A stretch of DNA of 64,000 nucleotides from Pseudofabraea citricarpa. Taxonomy: Eukaryota; Ascomycota; Leotiomycetes; Helotiales; Dermateaceae. The notes under the pieces were generated by a model. The model had not been told where the DNA came from and made no database searches. It saw only the letters and a program-made list of their open reading frames with translations. Shown piece by piece: positions 1-12,542 of the stretch. The DNA is taken from NCBI GenBank assembly GCA_029641185.1, contig JAPWGK010000001.1, positions 1,748,501 to 1,812,500 on the forward strand, written 5' to 3'. Position numbers and translations under genes: made by a program. Within the stretch, counting starts at the first letter, position 1. Every line of letters starts with the position of its first letter.

Positions 1-245
1 ACGGGATGTAGAGAGGTTTCGGCACAGCCTGATGTTCTCATGCGAGTGCCATCTTATGAGGGAGAGTGTTTGTTATAGCAGTGTTGGATGGGCTGTAGAT
101 TTGCAGATGGGAACGACTTCTGAGGAGTTGCGTAACTAGTCCTGTCCTACTGTATGTCAGGATTGACCCACTAACATCATGCAGAACACCATCGGGCGGA
201 GAATTTGAGCTCTGCGATGACCAACGAGGGCGATCCTCAGGGCAT

Positions 246-713
246 TCAAGCATTTGAACGGGTGTTTCTTGTGACGATGATGGTCAACGCGTTCATATCG
301 ATGCCAGCACCGCCTCAAGATGCATCATGCGATTTCAGCAAGCCTTCAGGTACCGGTGAGAGTTGTTTGGAGTATAGCGAGACCATCGATGGGACGAACA
401 CTTGAGCCCAAAGGATCAACGATATCCTTCAAGGTCGTGCCTGGTTTGAGGTGTAAACCTTCGTTGCTCATGGTGTCATCCTTCATGCAGTTGCAGCCAT
501 CGTCCTTGAGCTTCCCCACCGAAAGAAGTTTCAAGTCAGATGAGATGAACAGTGAGCTTCAAGCCTTACAAGACCTGCGATGGTCTTGGGGCCCGGTACT
601 TCGATCGATTCGACGTGTTGTCGTCAACCCTCTGCACTGCCTCGGAAGTTTATGCCCCAATGCTGGTCCCAGCTGCACAACTCCCTGCACAAGTTGGATC
701 CTCCCAAGCATTA
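246..713 (-). CDS. possible exons of an unrecognised Cys-containing protein
   Basis: Reading the minus strand with introns at 637-599, 569-511 and 353-314 (all GT...AG) joins open segments 713-638, 598-570, 510-354 and 313-246 in one frame to a TGA ending at 246. The product, about 109 residues, has a plausible composition with Trp and Cys pairs (CRELCSW, then DGCNCMKDD) and ends NTRSNA. No start codon or upstream exon is resolved: a TAA lies just 5' of 713, so another intron or a broken 5' end is needed. Two of the introns (39-40 bp) are short for this genome. I do not recognise a family. It could be a small secreted-type gene, a decayed gene, or chance. Confidence 0.25.
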
Positions 714-2888
714 TTATCCCGAGCACAAGGAGAGCACAGCAGGGAATAACGGGTCTTGCACTAATTTTATCCTAACTTTATCCTTCCCCCTTTCCCGCTC
801 AGCACAAAAAAACACAGCCCGCTGACATCTGAAGTTCTGAGGCAACGTGCGTTTCATAAAAATCACTTCCCCACATACACGAGCAACATCAGACAAGCCA
901 CCCCGTCCGAAGCCGAGCCGTTCAGGAACCGTTTCGTTTCATCGGGAGCTGCAGAGTTGTAGAACTAGTTCGCACTTACCAGACTTTGAGGATTTTGGGC
1001 ATGTGGCTGGCAGGAGGAGCATCGCAGGAGCCATCACATCACCTTTTCACCTCGTGCATGCAGAGGCACGACGTCGAGAAGTCTCTTCACTCTAGTCACA
1101 TCTTGAAAAGGGAGCTGTTCGCGAGGCCTACTGTGAAGTTATCACACGTTATGGGGCCTGCCGAGTGAGTCCGTGTCAACCGTGGCCGTGATCATTCTTC
1201 TGTTCCTACGCTGGCCGTGGCTATACCGAGACAGGACCTGTGGCCGATGGTAAGATCTCTAGTCAGGTACTAGTCAGGACTTTATTGAGAGATCTCCCAC
1301 TAGTATCTCGACGTGCCATGGAGAAACTTCCCGTCGCAGCAGAGCTCATTTGGGTGAATGTCTCCAAAGGGAAACTAGGACCATTGTCTGTGCTTGAATC
1401 ATCGAAGCGATGCTCCCGACTCTGCTCATCCGCCGAAAACACACCACCAGTGACAACAGCCTGAGGCTTGCCATCTCATGACTGCACCTCGATGTGACCG
1501 CGGTCTGTTCTTACGATACGGCTATGCGATCGCGACGAATCCGACATTGGTGAAGGCTTTTCCAGCGAGGTCAAAGACATGAGCGATCATTGGTAGTCAC
1601 GATGCATTACGCCGAAGACTTTGCGAGATTCGGCCGTGAGATGATGGAGGTCAGCTCAACTCTTCCGTAGAGTGACAACTGCCTTTCGGCACTGTGCTTT
1701 CTAGAACAAGCTGGCAAGCTGGCAAGCTGCAACAATGCTACCTTATGGCTGTTTAAACGTTTCATGTGGTGGGCAGAAGTGAGGTGTGGACGAGAAGCCA
1801 TTGGGTAGGGAAAGCTGAAACTTTCAGGACAGCGCCAGGCCCGACAGCTAGTGGACGCCATCAAGCCCGTCTATTTTTACTTTTGTAAGCGACCTCAGCA
1901 GCGGATACAGACTCCAGAGAATCATGGATGCTGGACAACACTGGACCAGAAGCAGCAGGATAATAATCTAGGTCAGACCAAGTCCTGTGCTTCCGTGGTC
2001 GACATCCGTGTGGCCATATGGAGATTGCAATCTAACCTTTTGGCCGCTCCTGTACAGCATCCAGCATCCAGTCTACTGTATCCACCCAATCCGATATGCC
2101 TGCCCCTGAGCCTCGAGCTGTGGGGATGACCAGATCTGTACGATTAACGCTCAGGGCCCGACCTAGAAGATGCTAGCGGGAAGCACCGACCTACTCGAGT
2201 GATTCTCAACCTCAAAGCGCCAGACCATCCGGGCAATTTTGGCAGGCAAGCGCACTCGTCCCATGTTGCCGCATAGTGCTTGTTATTGGCTGTCATGCGG
2301 TACCTGCATTGGCTGTGGGAGCTTGGCAGCCAGTCCTGGGTTTCACCATAGCAACGTCTAACCCAGTCCTGAATGGCCCTCGTGGTCCGTCGTTTAACAG
2401 CTGGTCGGCTTCGTTGAACTTGCAGTCTTGCAGCGCGGAGACAGGCCCACAACTCTTCCCGATTGCCTCCCATCGCGCGCGCAAAAGACAAGGGGCATCA
2501 TGTCCTGGACTCCTGGACTCCTGGACCACCCCGTTTGCAGGGCAGGGAATCGACTCTTTGACGGGCGAACATGAACATGGGGCGACAGGAGAGAGGAGGC
2601 TGTGAAGAGGCCGCCGGACCTTGACATCCAACGGCTTCGAGAGGTATAATACAACCTGAAGCCTCCGCGATGTTTCCCTCCTCATCCTCTTCAGGTCACC
2701 TCTTCTGCATCTAATTCAAAAGCTTCCTTGGGATTCAAAGTCATTCGCTTCTTTGATCTCATTTTTTAAACCATCTTTCAATATTCTTTCGTTTTTTTGA
2801 AAACACTCTCGCTATCTAGCATCACTGTCGTTCCACGCGTATACAACTGATTGATCAGCTTTCGTTTTAACTGTTAAATACATTCACC
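714..2888. other. long intergenic region upstream of the wall-protein gene
   Basis: No convincing coding stretch on either strand; the open frames here are short and have no recognisable composition. The last 250 bases look like promoter and leader: a TATA-like box at 2645-2651, then pyrimidine-rich sequence up to the ATG at 2889. Confidence 0.5.
2645..2651 (+). promoter_or_regulatory. TATA-like box of the GPI wall-protein gene
   Basis: TATAATA lies about 240 bases before the ATG at 2889 and is followed by a CT-rich leader typical of strongly expressed filamentous-fungal genes. Inferred from position and composition only. Confidence 0.4.
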
Positions 2889-5069
2889 ATGAAGACTCAA
2901 ACCCTCTCTGCCACTTTGGTGGCAGCCTTAGCTACATCGGTCTCAGCAGTAAGTAGTTGATCTGCACGATACGAGCCACAGCAACTGACAAGATCTCAGA
3001 CCTGGACCGGTGCCAACCCTTTCAAGACTCCCGCAAACTGCGATAACAAATGTACTACCAAGCAATCTGGTGGATTCAACTGGAGCGATCTTTCCGTCGG
3101 CTCTTTCTCATCATATGGTGACTTCGACTTCTCCGGATTCACCTGCTCAAACTCTTTCAGCAAGCGTAGCGAGCTCACCCCCCGCACTTTCCAGAGCAAG
3201 TGTATCACGGGTAAGGCCAGCAAGGAGGTCAGCAGTGCTCCTAAAATCTCTTGCGGCAGCTCCAAGGAAGTTGAGGCATTCTCCATCAAGACTTTCCAAG
3301 TCTCGGTTGAGTTCGATTGCGACCTCGACTTCCATTATGACATGGGTGATGGAACCACTTGCAAGCAGACCGCATCCTGCAAGACCGGTGGAACCACCGT
3401 CAAGAACACCCAGTGCGGTGGTGCTAAGAGCGTCTCCGTTGTGATGCCAAAGCCTCCTCAAGGTCAGAAGGAAGAGTGCGAGATCGGTTTCCACGGAATC
3501 GATTTCGACTGCAACACCCCCGTTACCTCCACTGTTGTCTCCAAGACCCAGACCAAGTCCAAGACCACTAGCTCTACTGAAGCTGCCTCTACTTCTGAAG
3601 TTGTTTCCAAGACCAAGTCTGTAGAGACCACTCCAGCTGCCGCTTCATCCACCACCGAGGCCGTTTCCTCTGAGACCACTCCCGTTAAGACCACCGCCCA
3701 GGAGACTACTTCAGCCGAGAGCAGCTCCGTTGAGAGCTCTTCCGCAAGCTCTTCCGTCGAGACCACTGCCGTTGAGTCTACTTCTGCTGTCGAGACCACC
3801 TCCGCTGTTGAATCTACTTCCGCCGTCGAGACTACCTCTGCTTCTGAGACAATCCCAGTTACCACCATCCCAGAGGTTGCCACCACCACTGAGATCGTCT
3901 ATACTTCAGTGACCACCTGCCCAGTTACCACCACACACACTGCCAACGGTACTACTAGCACTGAGGTCCTCACCACCGTGTCAACTGTTATCTTGACCTC
4001 GACCTCAACTATCTGCACCAAGTGCGAAGCCACCCCATCATCTGAGGCCGCTTCCTCCACCACTGCACCAGCTCAAACCAGCCCAGTCGAGACCGGCTCA
4101 GTTGTTAAGACCACTTCCGCTGTTGAGACCCCAGCTGTTGTCACCTCTGTCAATGTTAAGACTACCACCGAAGTTGTCTATACTTCCGTCACGACTTGCC
4201 CAGTAACCACCACACACACCAGTGCTGGTGTTACCAGCGTCGAGACTAGCTCCACCATCTCTACCATCCTCATCACCTCTACCTACACCACATCTGCAGT
4301 TGTTGCCTCTTCTACTACTGATGCTGTTGCCTCTACCACTGTCCCATCCGGACCACTCGAGACTGCTCCTTGCCCAGACACCCTCCCACAATGCATGAAC
4401 ACTTGGCTCTACGTTGCTAGCTGTGTCGATAACACCGACTCCGCATGCTACTGCCCATCCAACGAGTTCGTTACCAGCGTTTTCGAGTGCTTGTCCGCTT
4501 ATGGTGCTTCTGATTCCGATATCTCTGCTGCCCAGACCTACTTCCAAGGTATCTGCGCTCCTTATATCCCCCAGAACCCAGCAATCGTTACCGGATATAC
4601 CACCATCATTGTTACCTCCACTGCCTCGGCCTCCACTGGTGCTATCACCCCAGCCCCAGCCGTTCCCGTGACCACCATCTCTTACCAGACTACCATCACT
4701 GTTCCTTGCACTGAGAGCACTGGTATCAGCTCCGGTTCAGTTATCCCCTCTTCCTTCAGCTCCACCGTCATCAGCGCAACTATCACTGTACCTGAAGTTG
4801 CATTCACCACCATTCCTGGTGCCACTGAATCTGCTGCTCTCGTCCCCGGCACTCCAGCAGCTGCCACCCCATCCACCGCTCAGTCGACCACGGCTGCTAT
4901 TGGAGCCACCACTTTGGCCTCCGTCACTGCTAGCGCCACCAAGTCATCGAACCTTACCACAACCGCCACTGCTACTGGCTCCATCTTCACTGGAGGAGCT
5001 TCTTCGCAATCCGGCATGGCCTTTGGCAGCATTGGAGCCGCTGTGCTCTTCGCTGTCTTTGCCATCTAA
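2889..5069 (+). CDS. GPI-anchored Ser/Thr-rich cell-wall protein with CFEM-like module
   Basis: Two exons, 2889-2948 and 3000-5069 (51-bp intron), encode 709 residues. Residues 1-20 are a signal peptide that ends exactly at the intron. A Cys-rich N-terminal domain (about 21-185) contains a Kex2-type Lys-Arg site near residue 73. A long Ser/Thr/Val stalk follows, with two diverged copies of a segment around VYTSVTTCPVTTTHT (about 314-360 and 407-447). A CFEM-like module sits at about 475-545 with the ACYC signature; I count seven cysteines there, not the eight of classical CFEM. The C-terminus is a small-residue tract followed by a hydrophobic tail, fitting GPI attachment. Likely an O-mannosylated cell-surface protein; CFEM proteins often bind haem or act in wall structure, but which applies here cannot be told. 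Confidence 0.88.
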
Positions 5070-6485
5070 GTTATGGTCTAACGTTTGATTTCCTTTGTGG
5101 CGTTCCTTTTCTTTTTGTACATCACTACATTCGATACCTTTTGGCATTTGCATTTGAATTGGGGGGGAGCGGGGAAAACTTTTGTCTCAATTCGTTGGGC
5201 ATTACGGTCAGACGGCCATGAAGTATGAAAGAAAGGATATGACTTGAAGTCTAGCAACAGTCTTTGTAATGTGGAGGAGCATCCCCGTGTGTACTGATAT
5301 AGAGTGCACTGTAATATCTAGAGAAGCGAAAGAATAAATAAGTTCAATAATCTTCTGTCTCCACATGCACCTTCGTCATACGTCTAAGCCTATTGAGAAG
5401 CGTTTGAGCTGCTTGTAATAGTCAGGCCTTGGGTGAAAAAAGCCCACAGGAAAGGCAGTGTATCTAATATGGTTGCCTTGCATCAAGGTTAGCTTGCGTA
5501 TCTTGGTTCCTTCTATGATGGTAATTGTGTTCCGACGTGGGCAAATTCGCACCATCAAAAAGCAAGGTATATTTGAAGTGTGGTTTTATTCACATACATT
5601 CGTGCACTCCTACCCTTCTGGTGACAGTCTTAACCCTTTGAAGTATGATTGGCATGCTTTACAAAACTACAACCATCCTCGGATTTATCCTAGCATCGTT
5701 TACGTACAGGTGACATTCCCAGAAGGAGTGCCAGCTTTCCTGCATTTCTGCAGCAAAGAATAAAAGAGTCGTACTGAATTTTGCCTGCCTCTCTGAGGCA
5801 ATGATGGATGAGTGGGCGAGGGCAGAGAATTACAATCATGCCGAATCTCTTTCTTTTGTGACTGCTCCCTGCAACTTGTCTGTCAAGTGAACTGGACTGG
5901 GTCAAGTATGGGGGTGGAGTAGCGAGCTCTCTGGAGAGAAGTTTAGAAGATCGGCGAGTCTCTAGCTATGGAGAGAGTGATATGCAGCACTTAAATGGCA
6001 AGATGAGCATGCGACTGCAGGAATAAACTTTTAGGCCTCCCATGTTTCATCAGGCTTGGAGCTACCAGCTGTTGTACATCTCTATCACGTAGTGACATGA
6101 AGAGTAGACTGCGCGATTGAGTACGGTTTCGTCAATGACGATGTGAGGCTCGGGTGCCGTTATTTTAACAAACCGAGTCAACACTCGTGAAGAGATCGGA
6201 TGGCTTACATGTAGGGACTGAAGCTGTGGGGGAAAGGATGGAAGATTCTTCGCCGTGTTCAAGATTGAATAGCTTGATCCCAGAAAAGCGTGGGTGAAGG
6301 AATTTAGCTAAAAGATGCTAACATCTCTGGAGTGATGTGGAGCCAAATACATTAGCAATTCCAAGTCATCAGGATTACAACTTGTTTTGTGCAACTAGTC
6401 AGGTCTTTTCTACCTGGAGTTGTCATTAGCGAGAAGGCGACAAACGACACAGAAAGGAGGGAATTGGATTCATTAGATTCCGTGT
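5070..6485. other. intergenic region between convergent genes
   Basis: Holds the 3' ends of the wall-protein gene and of the Vms1 gene. I see no coding frame with protein-like composition. The first 270 bases are probably 3' UTR. Confidence 0.5.
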
Positions 6486-8568
6486 CTAGGCCCCACTAGC
6501 AGCTTTCTTCATTCTCTCTTCTGCGGCTCTTGCCCTCCTTTCTCTCTCAAGCCTCACCCGCATCTCAGGAGTCAAGCCTCTAGCTTCCTCTTCTCTTTTC
6601 TCCTGCGCAGTCTTCTGCACCTGGCCAAGAACCTTTGCTCGTCCTCTCCCTGCAGCTTTCCCAAGGACTCCATCACCAGAAACTTTAGGGCCCTCTTCCT
6701 TCAGTCTTGCCTCTTCGGCTTTCCGTCGTTCTTCCTCTTTCTTTGCTTCATCTTTTCGTTCGCGTATATCTCGCTCTTCGGCCTCCTTTCGAGTTATTGG
6801 TGCTGGTATTCTTGAAGCTTCCCAGTCCCATTTCTTCTCGCCAAGCTCTGATCTTGCAACACGGAACGCATCTCGTGTTGCTCGATCCCCAGAAAGCTCA
6901 AACGGTGTCTTTCCGTCGCCATTGAGCAGGTTTGGGTTCGCTCCAGCTTTCAGCAATAAACCCGAAACTAGAGGTGCCGAGTTCTGACTTGCTGCCAGAT
7001 GGAGAGACGTGGGTGCATGATGGTTCTGCTGAGTATCTTCGGGATGAAATAGAAAGTCCGGGGTTATTTCATTCGATTTGAAATAAGAGATCAAGGCTGG
7101 GAGTTTTGAGCGCCGGATAAGCGCCTGTATTTGAGAAGTATGTAGAAGTGCCGTTTCTTCTTCCTCAGTACGTTTCGGGGCCACTGGAGTAGCTGGCTTA
7201 TTTGATTTTGCAACAGCTGCCTTTCGCGCAGCTTCTTCAGTGGCTTTTGCTGCCTCAATGGCAGCTTCGTCAATCTCCAGAACTTTCACACGTGTAAGTT
7301 CGATGAAGGATCTCATCAGCTCATTTTGTGTTGCTCGGCGGGTGTTGAATGGGAAGCCTCGTATCCTTGAATCGTTTTGTCGTAAGACCTGTCCATCATA
7401 TGGTCCATATAATGTCCTTCTGTTCGTGTTTCCAGTAGCCCTGACAAATAGTAATTCTGAAGTATCAATCATGCCTTTCCATTCTTGAAGCAAAAGTCGC
7501 ACTTCATCAGTCAAAGCCTGCTCGTTATATCTTCTTAAACTAGAACCAGCAGAGTGAGCAGCTCCCTTTGCAGAGTCATTAGCAGATTGAGCTCCACCTT
7601 GTTTTCGACGAGTTGTGTATCTGTGAAAAGTCTTATGCGCCAACACCGTTGCTTCACGGGCAATGGGCCCAGAACCAGATTTTGTCTGCTTCGGAGCCAG
7701 TGATACAACCATAGCAGCAAAATGACCTCCTCCAATCATGCACAAAAATATATGGGGACCAGCATAAGCAGCCGGTATAGGGATTCCATTTTTGATATCA
7801 GCAGGCTTAGGTTGTGGTTTTGGGGAGAGTTGCTTTTTTTGAATGATATCCAAAGCTGCTGCCTCATTCGCTTGCTCCTCATTCGTAAAGATGGCACGGT
7901 ATATTCCCAGATATGTGTTTGTAGGTAGCGTAGGTGTGGTGAACCACAACAGTGGTGCCTTTCCAGAGCCTCTTTTCCGCCTCCTGGGCGCAACGCCGTC
8001 TTCTTCGTCATTATTACTCGATGATATGGCAGCCTGTTTCTTTAGCAGCGCACTCAGTGTGGTCTCTTTCCGCGCATTCCCATTCTCATCATCCTCGGAA
8101 TCGGAAGAATCGGATCCTGACAGACTTTCGTCCAAATCTAGATGATATAAGCAAAAGTCTTCGCAACCTAGAAAAACGCATACCTTGTACAAGGGTCTCA
8201 AACTCCACCTCAGATACAGGCTTTGCGCCGCGGAGCTTTTGCTTCAAATTGTAGCCATGTAAGTCTGATCTGTTGTGACTCCTCTGATCTTCCACTGTGT
8301 GAAAAGTAACCCCGCACAGCGAACATGCGGTTGATCCTCCACTCTCCGACTTTGAATCAGTAGTACTTTCTGATGCGACAGAAGAAGCATCAAAATCGTC
8401 CTGATCTGGCCCCGCGCCTGTATCGTCTTTCGGTGTCAAAGTTGAGAGAATATCCTTTGGAAGGTCGTAGACTGGAAAGACTGTTAGAGAGTGTATTTTG
8501 TCTCATCTGTGGGCTTGGTAATTACCATACAAAGGCCTGCGAGTCACTTCTTCCTTCCTTTGCTCCAT
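6486..8568 (-). CDS. vms1: Vms1/ANKZF1 peptidyl-tRNA endonuclease
   Basis: Three exons (8568-8526, 8471-8184, 8137-6486) give 660 residues. The N-terminus has the family's RPLYVYDLP motif and a C2H2 zinc finger (C64, C67, H80, H86). The VLRF1 catalytic domain runs from about 170 to 340 with GGGHFAAMV, then HKTFHRYTTRRKQGGAQS, whose Gln (about residue 294) matches the catalytic Gln of Vms1/ANKZF1. Ankyrin repeats lie at about 480-540. A Cdc48/VCP-interacting motif fitting R-x5-AA-x2-R (RERRARAAEER) is near the C-terminus. The family releases nascent chains from peptidyl-tRNA on stalled 60S subunits in ribosome quality control, with a role at mitochondria. The start was chosen as the only ATG giving the conserved N-terminus. 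It is divergent from the HAM1-like gene. Confidence 0.93.
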
Positions 8569-9069
8569 TGCTTGGGCTGCTGAAATGTTCTCCGAAAATG
8601 GATTGTCTGCTTGTCATGGGCCAGGCCAGGCTGCTGTGCTGCGAAGAAGCTTATCGACACCGGATATATATTTCTCCAGAACCGACGGTGCTTATCAGTT
8701 ATCTGCCCTGACGTAGCTTGTCTAACGCGTTCGCGTCCACCTCCCAAGTTCTCTCGTAGAATGAGCAGCTTGTCAAGTAATACTAATCTGGGTATAGGAA
8801 GACCGCCGAGAAGGTTCACACATTGCGAGAAAGCCTTACCTCATCCGAATAATTCATTGGCGCCACGACTCTTGTGGAATTGGACCAGTCTGCGGGGAAG
8901 AGGATCGATCGCATGCCGTGCTACTCAATCACCTCATTACCACTCTCCACATCCGTCATCGACTTTACACAATCCCATAACTTAAATTGTCGAATTTCCC
9001 CCTCTTCTCGATTGCAGTCCAAATCAACCTTTCCATTGCAGCTCCAACCGTATTTCTAGACTGCTCAAC
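8569..9069. promoter_or_regulatory. shared divergent promoter region (vms1 / HAM1-like)
   Basis: The 501 bases between the two divergent ATGs must hold both promoters. No coding frame and no clear TATA box seen. Confidence 0.5.
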
Positions 9070-11352
9070 ATGTCATCTTGCTTTGGTTCCAGAAAGAAGT
9101 CAAGGTATGGCGATACCCAGCCTCTTCTCCCCCAATATGAAGACGATACATCTTTGCAACGGAAGTTACATCAGAAGCTACACTCGTACCAAATGGTCAG
9201 AGCACTTTCCAAAGGTTATATGCCATCTACAGAACAAGTGATTGTCAATCTCCGAACCTTGCTTGCCTCTGACGTCCTGAACCCAGAGACGCCTGGTCTC
9301 AGTGACAGTGGCCGCGAATTAATGAAACTTTCCAAAAGGTGGCTTTCGGAATTCATTGAGCTTCTACGTAACAAGAATGATGAAGATCAGATACAGGACT
9401 TTATATGGTTTTTGATTCATGCGAGGATGTCTGTCAACATACCTGATCTGGTCCAGACAGCTACGACTACAAGGGCTAAAGCAGATGCATCAGCTGGTAA
9501 TAAACCTCCTCAATTAGGATTCTGAATGCTGACAATTATAGCTTATGAAAGTATAAGAACTGTTGGCAGCCTTCTCTTGACGAACTCTGATTTTCGGATC
9601 TTTCTCTCGGACCTAAACACAATTGGACGACAGGTTTTTGCAGACACAGCAAATACACTCTCGACTGTTGCTGAAGACGCGGCAAAACAAATCGAGCCTT
9701 CCACCGAGGATAGTGAGGCACTCAAGAACCCAGGAAGTGAAGAGGGGCCACCAATTACAGCGGATGAACTTGGCGAAGAGGCTGCAGAACTTGGAGCAGT
9801 TGTCACAAATGGATTTAAGAAAACCGGAAAGGAAGCTGGGGCTAGCTTGAAGGAAAACATCACTGGAGATCAGAAGGAAACTTTGCTGTCCCGTCTTAAG
9901 GCCGCAGTTATGAAACTTCGAAAGCGCAACGATTATTCAGACTCTGTATCGACGATCGGTCTTCTGATTCAAAGATATGCAAATGTATACTCGCGAGCCG
10001 TTGATGACACCATCAGCACAGTTCAAGATGACGTCAATACCAACGACGAACTTGATCGTGCTATCAAAAATGCATGGTTGTTACTAAGCTCATTCGGCGA
10101 CAAAGAAGCTTGGAAGGAACTTGAAAAACGCGTCAACAAAGTCATGGAGCATTCTCAGAAGGATCCAGAATTTGAGAACATGATGGGCGAAGTAGCTGCT
10201 TCTATCCAGAAAATGCTTACTGATCCCGACTTCTTCGAATCAGCTGGCAACAAGGTGGATGAACTGAAAGAAAAGTCGAAAGAGGTCGGCACGGAGTCAC
10301 CTCTTCGTCAAGATATCGATGCATTGCTCCAACAAGCGCGGAAGACCTTTGACTCTGTCATTAACGATACTGATGTCCACAATCTCCTCCAAACTTCTCT
10401 GAAGCTCTGGGCAATACTCAACCCCGTTAATACCACAAGCACAAGCGAGCTTCTTGCCGACTCATACAGCGTATTTATCCCGTTAATTATATCTGCCATT
10501 CAGTATATTCCTATTCCACGTCTCGAAATCGCTGCCCCCGAAATTTCCCTTCTGCTCGAAAATCTGATTCTAGAGCCAGGACGAACGATCAACCACACTT
10601 CATTCCTACCTTTCCGCTTATTCATTCAAACTTACAATGATCTTTCAATTACTAAAGCTCGAATGCGAACGGTATCAAAGGTAACATCATTGGTAACAAT
10701 CAAGCTCCAAGGTGTTTCTATACGAGCTGATGAAGTTGGGTTCTGGCTTCGTGCCCACAAAGGACTTTTTCGCCTCGGTGACGAAGGCATTGCATCCTTT
10801 GAGCTTGATGACCGCGGTATCGATATTGAGCTAGATGTAGAGGTCGGAAAAGAGAGACTGGAAAAGATTCTAAGCCTTCGGAATGTTCGTGTCAAGATTC
10901 ATCACTTGAGCTATACCTTGAGGAAGAGCAAGTTCGCTTGTCTCGCCTGGATTTTTAAACCCATTCTCCGACCCATCATTCGCAAAGTCCTTGAGAGGCA
11001 ATTGTCTACCGCTATTGCCGATGCTATACATGCTGCAAATCGCGAACTACTGTTCGCTCGTGAGCGTCTCCGTGCGACTCGCATATCTGACCCGGCAGAT
11101 ATTGGGACATTCTTCAAAGCCGTGCTCACAAGGCTTACCCCTGAAGATGATCCAGATCTGTATACAAATGTTGGTGTCACTGGTGGTTCAAATGAGCGAG
11201 GCAATATTTTTGCAGGTGTATATGCACCTGGAAGTGTTGTAAAGCTTTGGAACGAAGAAGCTTCTAGGGCTGGGGAGGTGGTGGAAGATAATGCCAACAA
11301 GGGGTGGAGAAATGAGATATTTGATGTGCAATCACAAGGACTCATGTGGTAA
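9070..11352 (+). CDS. HAM1-like family protein (HAM1 N- and C-terminal domains)
   Basis: Two exons, 9070-9496 and 9542-11352 (45-bp intron, Ala codon split), encode 745 residues. The start MSSCFGSRKK places a Cys at position 4 beside basic residues, a possible palmitoylation site. The segment with LLPQY...LHQKLHSYQM...RALSKGYMPS is the hallmark start of fungal HAM1-like proteins. A mostly helical middle follows. The C-terminal part (about 430-650), with RMRTVSKVTSLVTIKLQGVS and IRKVLERQL, resembles the HAM1 C-terminal/DUF4449 domain, which is related to BPI/TULIP lipid-binding folds. From memory, the Cryptococcus relative is palmitoylated and affects mating. A membrane-associated lipid-binding role is inference. 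Confidence 0.82.
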
Positions 11353-11827
11353 TAATATGAGTTTCAGAATGACTCTTTTGCTTTGTGTCAAGCTAGGTAG
11401 TAGCGTGGAGTTTTGTGGTGTGGCTTTGAAAAGTATATGCTTCTTGCCATGCATGGAAGGCCGATGAGAAATGTAGCAACAATTATTTCTTTGATTCAAT
11501 ACCTATATTTATCAGACAGTAGTACTAAACCTCAAATTGTGCCCTGGATGATGATTCATGTCTTTTCTTCTTCAATATCGTTAATTTTCCTCACATGCAA
11601 AGAAGGATTTGTAACATAAGTAATTACATATAGGATTATTTCAAAAGATTTACTAGACCCACAAATAAGAACCACTTACTAATTCCAAGAGTAGCATGCG
11701 CGTTTTCGATATTCCTGTTAATGTTGGAATATTTTCTGTCTCATTCTCACTCCACACACATATCAGTGACTAATGGATGGTAACTACTGCTACTACTGTT
11801 GCTTGACAGCAGTTAGACAAGGCTCAG

Positions 11828-12199
11828 CCTTGCACAAGTCCGTAACGCAACGAAATGTAGTTAGCATAGGAGCATCAGCTATCAGCCTTCTCCAGGTCCG
11901 TCACGCAACGAAAAGCAATTGTTAGCAGTTCAAGAGCCTTCAGCCTTCAGCCTCTCTCAGCCTCCTTCACTCGTCATGCAACGAAATGTCTTGTATACTG
12001 ACATAAGAGAACCATTGTTCAGCCTTGCCAAACTCCGTAACGCAACGAAACATACCTAGGTACTGAATACTGACTTAAGAGAACCGTTGTCCAGCCTTGT
12101 CAAACGCCGTAACGCAACGAAATAGGAATCCTCGTTGGTTAGACAGGGTAGAGTGAGAAGCAAGAGTGTATGTGTGCGGGAGTCCGTAGTGCAACGAAA
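11828..12199 (+). repeat. six-copy dispersed array of CCGTAACGCAACGAAA
   Basis: Copies at 11840-11855, 11898-11913, 11971-11986, 12035-12050, 12107-12122 and 12184-12199, all in one orientation, 58-77 bases apart. Three are identical and three have 1-3 changes. Most are preceded by CAGCCTTG or a variant. The units at about 12000-12050 and 12072-12122 also match upstream (TGAC-T/A-TAAGAGAACC), showing they arose by duplication. The spacers are otherwise poorly conserved, so the 16-mer looks selected or recently spread. It is not a tRNA or CRISPR-type repeat: spacing is irregular and the motif has no dyad. Confidence 0.85.
12053..12062. promoter_or_regulatory. TACCTAGGTA palindrome, copy 1
   Basis: Perfect 10-bp palindrome inside the motif array region between convergent genes; one of four exact copies in the window. 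Confidence 0.6.
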
Positions 12200-12542
12200 G
12201 GATGAGAATTTTACAATGAGAGACAGCACGTGTATACAAGCTCTGTAATAGAAGGAATATATTAGCAATAATTATCAGGAAAACACAAGTAATTATAATC
12301 AAGTGGACAACATTATAGGAGATGGAAACATCTATATTTGGTACTTGTAATTTTAGTATATCGAAAATTATGTACGTGATGCGTAGTCCTCCACGCTTTA
12401 GTAGGGGTCCTATAACATTGAATATTAGAATATGAGAAGCTGAAAGTCCCAAAATAAGCTATTACATAGAGACCCTGAGAGAGTATCATGCGGAACTTTT
12501 GTCTTTTCCATTTCTATTTGATTGTTTGCTAAACTACAACAT

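Larger units (their letters stand above)
11353..12542. other. convergent intergenic region holding a motif array
   Basis: It lies between the stops of the HAM1-like gene and Sqt1. No coding frame. It is AT-rich apart from the repeated 16-bp motif at 11840-12199, listed separately. Confidence 0.55.

Noticed and set aside
320..775. 151-codon plus-strand frame
   Set aside because: Composition is not protein-like and it opposes a more plausible minus-strand exon set. No start context or family.
11840..12199. Motif array as CRISPR or tRNA cluster
   Set aside because: Irregular spacing, no dyad, eukaryotic context, no cloverleaf or tRNA B box.
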